Part shown: positions 51,480 through 61,189 of the stretch, in pieces
Layout: each line of letters begins with the position of its first letter
Position numbering within the stretch: the stretch's first letter is position 1
NCBI GenBank assembly: GCA_021628825.1
Contig: JAJXRY010000001.1
Span: forward strand, 1,612,001-1,676,000
DNA: 64,000 nucleotides
DNA from: Lachnospiraceae bacterium
GTDB lineage: Bacteria > Bacillota > Clostridia > Lachnospirales > Lachnospiraceae
Direction: 5' to 3'
Notes under the pieces: model-generated
Seen by the model: the letters and a program-made list of their open reading frames with translations, nothing else
The model's database searches: none
Told to the model about the DNA's origin: nothing
Made by a program: the position numbers and the translations under genes

Positions 51480-51984
51480 ATGAACTCTTTAGGAACCAAA
51501 TCACTGCCAGATGGCATCAGAATTGAAAAAAAGTGAGAGAACTTGTGGATGAAATTTTTATTGAACATGTCCGATCCTGTAGAGCAGAGATGTGCCTATT
51601 TACACTTATACGGTATTGCACAGGCCTGTGCTTTTATTAGCTTTAAAGCGTGGTGAAGATGTTGAACTGGCTGTCATTGCAGGTATGCTGCATGACATTT
51701 ATTCCTATGCCAACATGGATTCACAGGATCATGCACACAAAGGTGCACAGCTGGCACACCAGCTCTTAGCTTCTTTAGACTTATTTAACAAAGAAGAAAT
51801 AAATTCCATCTGTACGGCAATCTACAATCACAGCGATAAGTTCAGCGTTCATGATGCTCTGGACGAAATTCTGAAAGATGCCGATGTTATGCAGCATGTC
51901 TTATATAATCCCTTATTTGAAATAAAAGAACATGAACAACAGCGTTTTCACTCCCTGCGACTTGAATTTAATCTTCCCGATTAG
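51480..51984 (+). CDS. HD-domain protein (frameshifted)
   Basis: About 168 residues: start at 51480 (AGGGAG ahead) MNSLGTKSLPDGIRIEKKVR, then after repairs near 51527 and 51580 AQACALLALKRGEDVELAVI, GMLHDIYSYANMDSQDHAHK, INSICTAIYNHSDKF and ILKDADVMQHVLYN. The histidines and HD pairs fit a small HD phosphohydrolase for a nucleotide or related substrate. Its stop is the first base of a large palindrome. Confidence 0.75.
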
Positions 51985-52254
51985 CTTCCGTCTGCCAAAG
52001 GTATGCGCCCGTAACCAGGTTGCTCCCCTATGGGTTCTTCCTGATTTTTCTTACATCATCTGCAAGGGCAGACACAGTCAGCAAAAGTCGTGCTCGGATG
52101 CACGACTTACTCTGCAAAGAACATGGATGTTCTCTTGCAGAGGATTGCGTTCGATTTCAACACCACCACACTGACCTTGCACAGGGTGTTAGAAAAATCG
52201 GAAGGTTCCAGCGGGAGCAACCGGTTACGGGCGCATGCTCCTCTCTCCGGAAGC
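51984..52254. repeat. 270-bp near-palindrome with two inner hairpins
   Basis: Outer arms: GCTTCCG (51984-51990), ATGCGCCCGTAACC (52003-52016) and GGTTGCTCCC (52018-52027) are mirrored at 52213-52254 with one bulge; pairing continues inward (GATTTTTCT, CTGCAAGG) to about 52085. Inner hairpins: AAGTCGTGC with GCACGACTT (52085-52108), and CTCTGCAA with TTGCAGAG around GAACAT/ATGTTC (52110-52142). It separates the convergent HD and murA genes and can fold on either strand. Confidence 0.85.
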
Positions 52255-53615
52255 AAAAAAGACCATCGCTTCCAACGTACAGAAGCAACAGCCTTCCACC
52301 ATTTCCTGAGAATCCCAATCAGCCTGTCTTCAGCCGGAACTTCTGCAGCTCCCGCTCCCGTACTGATCTTATCAATCTGGGCTCCAAGGGATGCAAGCTT
52401 CAGATGAAAATCCTCATATCCACGTTCAATATATTTAATATCATCAATCGTCGTAATTCCCTCTGCGGCCAGAGCGGCAATTACAAGTGCTGCTCCTGCC
52501 CGGAGATCCGGCGCACTGATACTGGCACCCGTATACTTGGGAACTCCGTCAATGATTGCGGTATTTCCCTCAACCTTGATATTCGCACCCATTCTGGTAA
52601 GCTCGTCCACATACTTAAACCGGTTCTCGAAAATACTCTCAGTCACAATACTCGTTCCCCTGGAAAGCCCCAGTGTCACCGTAATCTGCGGCTGCATATC
52701 CGTCGGGAATCCCGGATAGGGAAGTGTCTTTACATGCGTATGGGTAAGCGGCTTCGATGCCACAACACGTACGGCATCATCTGATTCCTCGATTTCACAT
52801 CCGATTTCAAGGAGCTTTGCGCTGATGGACTCTAAATGCTTCGGGATGACATTCTTAACGATTACATCGCCCTTTGTTACCGCTGCAGCAAACATAAAGG
52901 TTCCTGCCTCGATCTGATCCGGAATGATTGTATACTCTGTGCCATGAAGTCTTGAAACACCCTTGATACGGATCACATCCGTACCGGCGCCCTTGATATT
53001 GGCTCCCATGCAGTTTAAGAAGTTCGCCACATCAACCACGTGCGGCTCCTTCGCTGCGTTCTCAATGATCGTCTGTCCTTCTGCCATTACGGCTGCCAAC
53101 ATCACATTGATTGTTGCTCCAACCGTAACCACATCCATATAAATATGACTTCCTGCAAGCTTCTGTGCCTCTGCAAAAAAATCAACCCATTGGCAATCTT
53201 CACGTCCGCGCCAAGTGCACGAAAGCCTTTGATATGCTGATCAATGGGGCGCAGTCCGATGTTACAGCCACCGGGTAAGGAAACCTGTGCCTTCTTATAC
53301 TTGCCAAGCAATGCCCCCAGCAGATAATAAGAAGCACGGATCTTCTTGATGTAATCCCCTTCGATTACAAGATCCTTGATATTTTTGCCGGAAATCCGGG
53401 CGGTGTGGCGGTCTACCCGCTCCACTGTGCCTCCAATGCTTTCAATGGCCTCCATCATCACATTGGTATCACGGACATCCGGGATATTTTTCTATTAATA
53501 CGGTTTCATCCGTCATAACGGCTGCTGCCAGAATCGCTAAGGACGCATTCTTTGCGCCACCGATTTCGACTTCGCCAACTAACGGATTACCACCTCTGAT
53601 TGCATACTGTTCCAT
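52107..53615 (-). CDS. murA: UDP-N-acetylglucosamine 1-carboxyvinyltransferase (frameshifted)
   Basis: Start at 53615 (MEQYAIRGGNPLVGEVEIGG, KNASLAILAAAVMTDETVLI), then, after shifts near 53490 and 53180, QVSLPGGCNIGLRPIDQHIK, the loop with the fosfomycin-binding Cys, and FPTDMQPQITVTLGLSRGTS and APDLRAGAALVIAALAAEGI. It transfers enolpyruvate to UDP-GlcNAc, the first step of peptidoglycan synthesis. The open frame runs about 70 residues past the usual end, into the palindrome, so the true stop is uncertain. Confidence 0.9.
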
Positions 53616-53811
53616 AGCATACCTCGAAATGCGTTTGATATATTCCATCCGGTATTTATCATCATACGTAGTAATATTTCAGTAGTTCTGCAACTGTTTC
53701 ATCTCTTCACGGTTGCATTATTTCAATCAACTCAAACGGAATCTGGTACGAAAACTCTTTTATCATTATAACATAATGTAAAAGTCTGTAAACCCAAACA
53801 TCTGTTTAGGA

Positions 53812-55398
53812 CTAATTCAGGTATTTCAGCGGGTTCACCTGGGATCCGTTAATCAGGATCTCAAAGTGCAGATGGGGTCCTGTACTGACACCCGTATTTC
53901 CGCTCAAAGCAATCTTCTGTCCCTGGGAAACCGTCTGTCCCACAGAAACGAGCACCTTGCTTAAGTGTCCGTACCGGGTCTGTCTGCCATCCGGATGATT
54001 GATATATACACAATATCCGTAGCCGCTTCCCCAGCCGGCTCTTGCAACGGTACCACCACAGGAAGCATAAACTGCGGTTCCTGTCGGTGTTGCCCAGTCA
54101 ACTCCTTTATGATAGGAGCTTGCGCCTCTGGTCGGACGATTGCGTCGTCCAAAGTTTGACGTCAGACGTCCTCCGGAAATCGGCTTGATATAGGTCGGAG
54201 GAATTTTAGTCCCGCGTTCCACAACCTTCGGAACTGCCACATAAGTAATCTCCTCCTTGATAATCTCCTCCGAAACCTTTGTATTATTTTCAAAGGCTAC
54301 AACCGCAACTACCTTGCGGTGTCCGGCAGACGGCTGCTGATGCACCACAGTTTCTGTTGTATACCAGTCATCATTATCAATATAAATGACATCCGCGTCA
54401 TAATCTTCTTCATAATACATTTCTTCCTGACGCAGGACAGCCAGCATCGGTTCTTCGACCGTTACAATCAACTCCTGATCCGGATGGATCATTGAATTTT
54501 CATCCTCTAAGGACTCATTCATTTCAATCAGCTTGTCCAGCGGAACATTCGTCTTAATGGCAATTCCTGACAGGGTATCACCGGAAACCACCTTATAAAT
54601 CTCATTTTTCTCTTCGTCACTTGTCACTTCATTGATGGCAAGACTGATATCCGTCAGTTCACCCTCATCCAGATACGCCTCAGCTACCTCTATATCATCC
54701 CCGAAACTCATGGAGATTATACCAAGCTGATAATCCTCAAAGTCCTTCTCCACATCCGGCTCAATCTGGTCAAACAATACCGTCATATCTGCCTGAAATC
54801 CGGCTTCCAGCGCTACAGCTTCCGCTGCCTCTTCCTGTTCCTGCACTTCCTCGCGCGTTGCAACGGTAGCGCTCATAACCGGAAGTTCTCTTGCCGGATC
54901 AAGCTGCAGCTCCACCCTGATAGTCTTTGTGCGCATCATATTTATTTACTGCTGCCTGTAACAGTGGAACCACCTCATCCAGATTGTCATGGTTGGTGAT
55001 TTATTTCTTTAATTTTTGACTTCATAGGACTTAATCTTGGATTCCTTCATGTCGGAGGTATAGACCTTCTCCATGTTGTTAATCACAAGCTTCGGTGAAT
55101 CCACTTTGCCCCATAACACTTCCTGTCCGACGGTTTCGATCTCACTCTCCACCAGAACCAGATGATTGTTCCGGGACGCTACGTTTCTTCGTGCTTCCAC
55201 TGCGTAGTTCTTCGCGTTTTCAACAGAATCCACCACACCGACTTCCTGTCCGTTTAAAAAGACCGTAAACATATTGTCTCCGGTTTTCACGAATTTCACA
55301 AAAGACGGCATGAAAAAAATACTGACAAAAACTGCCAGCAATGCAATCTTTAAAAAGCGCATTTTTAACCGTTTATAATGTGATGATAAATGTATCAT
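53812..55398 (-). CDS. M23 peptidase with LysM and G5-like domains (frameshifted)
   Basis: About 528 residues: an N-terminal membrane anchor (RFLKIALLAVFVSIFFMPSF), a long linker, a LysM module (YKVVSGDTLSGIAIKTNVPL), a G5-like stretch (IIKEEITYVAVPKVVERGTK) and a C-terminal peptidase_M23: SSYHKGVDWATPTGTAVYAS, NHPDGRQTRYGHLSKV, GNTGVSTGPHLHFEIL. The zinc ligands HxxxD and HLHFE are present. It should cut peptide bridges in peptidoglycan outside the membrane. Shifts lie near 55010 and 54945. Confidence 0.88.
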
Positions 55399-55534
55399 AA
55401 ACTATTCCTGTTCTGTTTCCATATTCAAAAGGTAACGGCTTTATTTTTAACAGTTCTAAATTTACTTGTAAAGAGCCTGTTCTTTTCATGTATTTCCGTT
55501 TATAATAAGAAAAAAAAGGGGAATAGGAGGAACC

Positions 55535-56768
55535 ATGGGCAGCGAAACGATTTTTTTCACATTGATGTCAATTCTGCATACTTAAGCTGGAGTGCCATCC
55601 GCCGTCCGCAAAATGGCGATCCGCTCGACCTGCGCACCATTCCTTCCATTATCGGCGGTGATCAGGAGAAACGGCACGGCATCGTTCTCGCCAAGTCAAT
55701 CACTGCCAAGAAATACGGCATCCAGACTGCCGAGCCGATTGTCAGTGCTTTCCGTAAATGTCCCACCCTCGTCATGGAAAGTCCGGACATGCATTATTAC
55801 CATCAGAAAAGCGAAGAGCTGATGAACTATCTACGTTCTGTCTGTCCCGATATCGAACAGCTCAGTGTCGATGAATGCTTCATGGATTATACGCCCATCC
55901 GGCACCGCTACGCTTCTCCCATGGAAGCGGCTTTCCATATCAAGGACGAGATCCGGAACCGTTTTGGGTTCACCGTGAATGTGGGTATTTCCGATAAGCG
56001 TGTGCTTGCCAAAATGGCTTCCGATTTTGAAAAGCCCGACAGGGTACATACCCTTTATCAGCATGAAATCAGGGAAAAGATGTGGCCTCTGCCTGTTTCT
56101 TCCTTATATATGTGTGGCAAATCCAGCGTGCAGGCCCTTCACAATTTAGGAATCCGCACGATTGGCGATCTTGCTGCAACCGATGTGTCCATTATTGCCT
56201 CCCACCTCAAAAGCCATGGAGTCCTCCTGTGGCAGTATGCCAACGGCATTGATGACTCCGGAGTTACCTCCGTACCCGCGGAAGCAAAAGGAATCGGCAA
56301 TTCCACGACCGTTTCTAAAGACCTCACAACCGCCAAAGAGGCCTATCCGATTCTTTTATCCTTATGTGAAAGTGTCGGGGAACGGTTACGTCATGTGAGC
56401 CAGTCTGCTTCCATGGTAAGCGTTGAAATCAAATACGCCGACTTCCGGAATTCTTCCCACCAGAAGAATCTCCCGGAGCCGACGAATGCGACCACTCTCC
56501 TGTACAGAAACGTCTGTCAGTTATTTGACGAATTGTGGAACGGTTCCCCGATCCGTCTGCTGGGTGTTCGCACTACCAAATTAAGTGATATGGATGCTCC
56601 GGTGCAGTTAAGTTTATTCGACCAGATTCCCAGCCAGCCGGAAAAAAATCTGCAGGTCCATCCCGTGAAAAGCTGGATGCCCTTGATACCGCCTTAGATG
56701 CGATCCGCAATAAATACGGCAAGGATGCGATTGTGCGAGGAAGTCTTTTATCCCAACAAGTTCACTAG
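55535..56768 (+). CDS. dinB: DNA polymerase IV (frameshifted)
   Basis: About 411 residues from ATG 55535 (AGGAGG ahead): with one T added near 55552 it reads ETIFFHIDVNSAYLSWSAIR. The palm has YGIQTAEPIVSAFRKCP and QLSVDECFMDYTPI with catalytic Asp-Glu, then NVGISDKRVLAKMASDFEKP and LHNLGIRTIGDLAATDVSII (helix-hairpin-helix), and GIGNSTTVSKDLTTAKEAYP for the little finger. The end YGKDAIVRGSLL follows a second shift near 56645. Translesion synthesis. Intact, in contrast to the headless relative at 23564-24120. Confidence 0.9.
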
Positions 56769-56841
56769 ACTCACCTTTGGTTCGCCAAGTGAACTTGTAT
56801 GGTTCGCACTAAGCTCGAAATAACCTCGCTAAGTGCTCTAC
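56757..56841. repeat. Hairpin and dispersed repeat copy beside dinB
   Basis: CAAGTTCAC (56757-56765) pairs with GTGAACTTG (56789-56797), overlapping the dinB stop. Just after it lie GTTCGCACTAAGCTC (56802-56816) and GCTAAGTGCTCTAC (56828-56841), also found beside proC at 41023-41075. Confidence 0.65.
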
Positions 56842-56851
56842 TCAAAAAGAA

Positions 56852-56883
56852 AAACGATAGAGCCCTTCCGGAGCCTATCGTTT
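56852..56883. terminator. Bidirectional terminator between dinB and the flavin reductase gene
   Basis: AAACGATAG and CTATCGTTT pair exactly around a GC-rich loop, with A-rich sequence on the left and T-rich on the right, so it works for both convergent genes. The last two codons and the stop of the flavin reductase gene lie in the stem. Confidence 0.75.
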
Positions 56884-57438
56884 CTTTACGCTGTAGCCAA
56901 ATGTTCCAAGCTTTTCTCCGAGCGTGTAATACGTTCCGTGTGAATAAGCAATCGGATCTGCTTTTTCAAGAGAAAACTTTCCATTTTCATCCATATACTT
57001 TTCATCCGCATGCACGGATACGACCTTCGCCACGAACATATCGTGTGTCCCGAGCCGAAGCACCTGCGTCACCTTACATTCAATGTTTACCGGGCTTTCA
57101 TCCAAAAGAGGAGCGCCTACTTCCTCTGCAGGACTTATATGAAGTCCAAGCTCTTTGAATTTATCCACATCCCTGCCGCTCTTCACTCCACAATAATCGG
57201 TTGCAAACGCCAGATCCCTTGTTGTCAGATTAATCACAAATTCTCCCGTCTCTTCGATCATGTGATGAGAATAACGGGAGGGACGGACGGAAATTGATAC
57301 CATTGCCGGATCACTGCAGATGGTGCCTGCCCATGCCACTGTAAATATATTGGGATTGCCCTGCTGATCCGCCACGGTAATCAGAACCGCCGGAAGCGGG
57401 TAGAGCATATTCCCCGGTTTCCATGTCTGTTTTGCCAT
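56875..57438 (-). CDS. Flavin reductase family protein
   Basis: 187 residues, intact: MAKQTWKPGNMLYPLPAVLI, NIFTVAWAGTICSDPAMVSI (FMN site), SVRPSRYSHHMIEETGEFVI, IECKVTQVLRLGTHDMFVAK and ADPIAYSHGTYYTLGEKLGT. A flavoredoxin-like FMN protein, distantly related to the one at 11432-12006. Substrate unknown. Confidence 0.9.
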   Translation of the reverse strand: MAKQTWKPGNMLYPLPAVLITVADQQGNPNIFTVAWAGTICSDPAMVSISVRPSRYSHHMIEETGEFVINLTTRDLAFATDYCGVKSGRDVDKFKELGLHISPAEEVGAPLLDESPVNIECKVTQVLRLGTHDMFVAKVVSVHADEKYMDENGKFSLEKADPIAYSHGTYYTLGEKLGTFGYSVKKR

Positions 57439-57468
57439 ATATCCTATACTCCTGCTGCTATTTTAAAT

Positions 57469-58121
57469 TTAAAAGACTCCAAGTAATCCAAGAACACTTA
57501 CAATCAGATTCAGTGCAGAAAGAATCATGGTTACTAAGACAAGTGGGAACAACACTCCAGATTTCTTCTGTGTCTTCTCCAGTTCTTCCTTCAGTTCCCC
57601 TGCCCGGCGGTCCAGTTCCTCCACCATGGAGGCCTGAACATTACGGTACACCTTCACATTATCGGTATGAAGAAAATCTTCCAGATTTTTAATGACATTC
57701 TCGGTCTTATTCTGGAGCTCGTCCACCATCTCCGCAATCTGCTGGGTATTGTCTGCATGTTCCTTAATCTCGGCGATCTTCGCAAGGCTCTCATCAATCG
57801 CCTTCTGAATTCCTGCTATGGAAAGATCTGAGGTTTCTTTTAAATTTTGGAAACCGAAGCAGCCTCTACTTCTCCTGCTGTCTTTCCAAGATGCTGTCCC
57901 ATTTTGTCCGCCAACTGCTGAACATCCTGTGCTGTCTCTATATTCTTCAGATTGACCTGACGCATCTCCTGAAGGCAATCGTCATATTTCTCCATCTGTT
58001 CTTTAAACAGGGTAAGCTGTTTCTCAAGACTTTCAATCTCTGCTGCATCCGCCGCCGCATTGGCCCGGATCATCTCCTGCGGGGTAAATTTCTGTACAAT
58101 TTCGTCCATAAAATTATCCAT
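57469..58121 (-). CDS. Membrane-anchored coiled-coil protein (frameshifted)
   Basis: About 217 residues: MDNFMDEIVQKFTPQEMIRA, heptad-rich middle (IESLEKQLTLFKEQMEKYDD, EMVDELQNKTENVIKNLEDF) and a C-terminal hydrophobic pair (LFPLVLVTMILSALNLIVSV). One homopolymer shift near 57845. Tail-anchored architecture; not recognised. Confidence 0.65.
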
Positions 58122-58782
58122 ACCTATCCTCTTTTCACGAAAACAAATATCTGTTTATAATCGCTTTATTATAGCATAACTCTTACATTTTTTTACAATT
58201 ACTGTCGCTTTTTGTGCATATTGTATAGATTTTTATCTCCATTTTTTTACATCGTTGTAAAAAAATTAACAGCAATTTCATAGCTTGTTCATAATTTGTT
58301 CATAATTGTATTGTACTATATATACATAGCAACGGAAACATGTAATGTTTTTTTCATTACACACATAGATAAATTTTTTTCATAATAGCCCAGGCGCAGC
58401 GATGTGTCTGGGCACTCCTCATTTTATGGCAAAATTATAGCAGAAAAATTTATAGAAAAAAATCGGTTATGATCCAGAAAAACCTTCCTCCGATTTCATT
58501 CGAAAGAAAAAAAGACTCAAAATGTGGTATGATCCTTTATAACAACATATAAAAAGATAACACAACTTTCTGAGTCTTTGTTATTTTTAATTTCTAATTT
58601 TTTTATTATAATTTCTTATATGATCCTACTCGTTTCTTCCAAAATTTCTTTATAATCTTATCCTCTCATCTCTGATTACAGTTTTTATTCATTTTTCTCT
58701 GTGATCTCTTACTACGCTCTGTCTTCGTAATGTTCTATTTTATATAAACTGATCTTTATAACTGCACTTCCTGTATCCCTTA
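58122..58782. other. 660-bp gene-free region with several hairpins
   Basis: No coding sequence is supported. Hairpins seen: TTTTTTTACA (58242-58251) with TGTAAAAAAA (58256-58265); TGTAATG with CATTACA near 58340-58362; an 11-bp stem (GCCCAGGCGCA, loop GCGA, TGTGTCTGGGC) at about 58388-58413 with a GNRA-type loop; and AAAGACTCA (58511-58519) with TGAGTCTTT (58571-58579), extended by TGTGGTAT/ATAACACA pairing. Confidence 0.6.
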
Positions 58783-59428
58783 TCACTCGGCCTCCAGATT
58801 GTTCATACTGAGAACTTCATCATTCAACGACAGCATCTTATCATCGAGTGCTGCTACCATATCCGCACACTCAATCAGCTCACTCTGAATATGCTCCGGC
58901 ACATTTCCTTCAAATTTATAATGAATCTTATGCTCTAAGCTTGCCCAGAAGTCCATCGCTACCGTCCGGATCTGGATCTCCACCTTCGTATCCACAATCC
59001 GGTCCGATAAATATACCGGAACCGTCACAATCATGTGATAACTGCGATAGCCGCTCGGCTTCGGATTCTTCAGATAGTCCTTCACCGAAATCACCTTGAT
59101 GTCACTCTGATTGCTGATCATGTCGGCAATACGGTAAATATCCGACACAAACGAACAGATCACGCGGATCCCCGCAATATCATTGATATATTCGACCATA
59201 TTGGAAATCGTCGATTCATAGCCATACCGCCTTAATTTCTTAACGATACTCTCCGAGGTCTTAATTCGGGATTTAATATGCTCAATCGGATTGTAGCTGT
59301 GTACGTGCTGAAATTCATCGTTCAGAATCTCCAGCTTCGTACCAATCTGTTTCAGAGCCGAACTATAAATAAGAATAACCTCTTTCCAGTTATCCACATC
59401 GCCGTCGCGTCCTGTGATAATATCCATA
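58783..59428 (-). CDS. Small alarmone synthetase (RelA/SpoT domain protein)
   Basis: About 214 residues, intact. Start at 59428 (MDIITGRDGDVDNWKEVILI). Motifs of the ppGpp synthetase: YNPIEHIKSRIKTSESIVKK, DIAGIRVICSFVSDIYRIAD, PKPSGYRSYHMIVTVPVY, VEIQIRTVAMDFWASLEHKI and the acidic C-terminal helix. No hydrolase or TGS domain, so it is a single-domain synthetase of the RelQ/YjbM kind making (p)ppGpp. Confidence 0.88.
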
Positions 59429-59565
59429 AGTAACCCTTCCTCTCCCTCTTCGGGAGTCCCCATACTCCACTTATATAATAGCATATTTTCACAGGAAAAT
59501 GCATGTTTTTTTATAAAAATTTTTTTATACATTTTTTTCATAATAAAGTTATCGACTCTTTTCCT

Positions 59566-61115
59566 CTATTCGCTCCTGATATAAAGTTCATAATGTTCGC
59601 TTTCGCTAACCTGTGTGAAATGCTCCTTAATATAAGCCGTATCCACCGCACCATAGCCATAAAGTGTCGGCCATTCCGGAATTTCCTTCGTTTCGTCATA
59701 GATTTCTTTCGGAATCAGGACGCACTGTGCATCCGCAGCTGCCACTTCTTCCAGTTCTTTATCATAATAAAATTTCAGCACATACTTCTGGTAATCATCT
59801 ACCGTAAAGCAAGTCTGCAAATCTTCCGTATGTCCCCGGAAAATATCCGCAATTTCTGTTTCGCGCTCTGCATACTGAGAATGATACGAGGGTCCGTAAA
59901 GTTCAAACAACGCAAAACCCAAAAAGCAGCAGACAGCAGTACCTCCCTGCAGCAACCATCGTATCTTCCGGGAATCGAAGCACCAACTCCACCAGACGCT
60001 TCAGCAGCCATACCAGCATCAGGCTGACCGGAACGGCAAGGAACGAAAAATACCCGGTAATACGGCTGCACGCTCTGAATCACCAGCATCACCGGAACCA
60101 GCACCGCGGATACCGCCAGATAGACCTGGAAGAACCACGAATCCTCGTCCTTTTTACGGGAAAAGCATGCACTCACAATGGCAAGCACGCCCCCGATGGC
60201 AAGGATTACCACAAGTGCCGCGCCAAGTCCTGCATAGAACAGATTGAACACGCCCGTAAGATAATGGAACAGCTCCTTTACAATATAACTCCGCTCATCC
60301 CCCTGAATGTACGGAGTGGCCAGCATATATTCCATACCGGTCCGCAATGCTTCAAACGGCGTTTTCAGAATGATTTTCACCTGATAAATTCCATAATAAA
60401 TGCTGGACGGATCCTTCGACATGAGGTTTGATCCGATCGCAAGCCAGATCACCGCATACAATCCCACAGTCAGAACGGCTGCCACAACGGAAGCAGCAAT
60501 CAGCTTCCACAGCGTTTTGTACTTTTTCGTAAAAAGAAGGGTAATTCCACCTGCAATGCAGACCGGGATAACCCAGAATGTCGAGCTTACAAGCGTATAC
60601 AGTCCCCCCGTCAGGGAAAGCGTGTAAAGGATATAATCTCTCCTCCGTGCCTGCTCCTTACAGATCTTGAAAAGGCTTAACAGGGCAATCAGATAACAGG
60701 TTGCCGCAAGCGTATAGCCGCGCCCCTGCACCGAAAGATTGTTGACCTGCCAGACTGCCACATACAGAAATACGACACCTGCGGAAAAGAACCGGTTCAG
60801 GAACTTCTTTGCAAGCTGATACAGAAGAAGCATGTTGGCGCAGGACGAAAGAAACGAAACTCCCCGAAGCCCGATATAGGGATTTCCCAGATAGTCAAGG
60901 AATGCCGACAGCACCGAATAAAAGACATGATTATTCGGCACGGGCCAGTGAATCGCCGCGTAAACCGGCCCCCTTGAAATAAAGGAATAGTAGGTATACA
61001 GTTCATCATACCACGGTTTGATTACGAACATACTGACCGCATAATAAACCGTCATGCCTAAGAAAAACAGGCTGAATAATTTATTTTCAACTATATATGC
61101 TTTGATTTTTTTCAT
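59566..61115 (-). CDS. Polytopic membrane glycosyltransferase, GT39-like (one frameshift)
   Basis: About 516 residues with some ten membrane segments. The first loop holds FVIKPWYDELYTYYSFISRG, where the WYDE acidic pair fits the catalytic site of GT39/ArnT-type enzymes using lipid-linked sugars. The C-terminal soluble part (GHTEDLQTCFTVDDYQKYVL) lies outside. A shift near 60040 divides it. It probably glycosylates a surface polymer or protein. Confidence 0.75.
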
Positions 61116-61189
61116 ATGAATTCCTTTTTCTCCCCAATATAGACAATAAATATTTCTATTCTGTATGAATACCGGTATTCCCGAAAAAG

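Noticed and set aside
52020..52784. Plus-strand open frame of 254 residues
   Set aside because: Antisense to murA and the palindrome; Ser/Pro-rich shadow sequence.
58388..58413. Riboswitch
   Set aside because: A single stem with a GNRA loop; no conserved aptamer core of any class I know.
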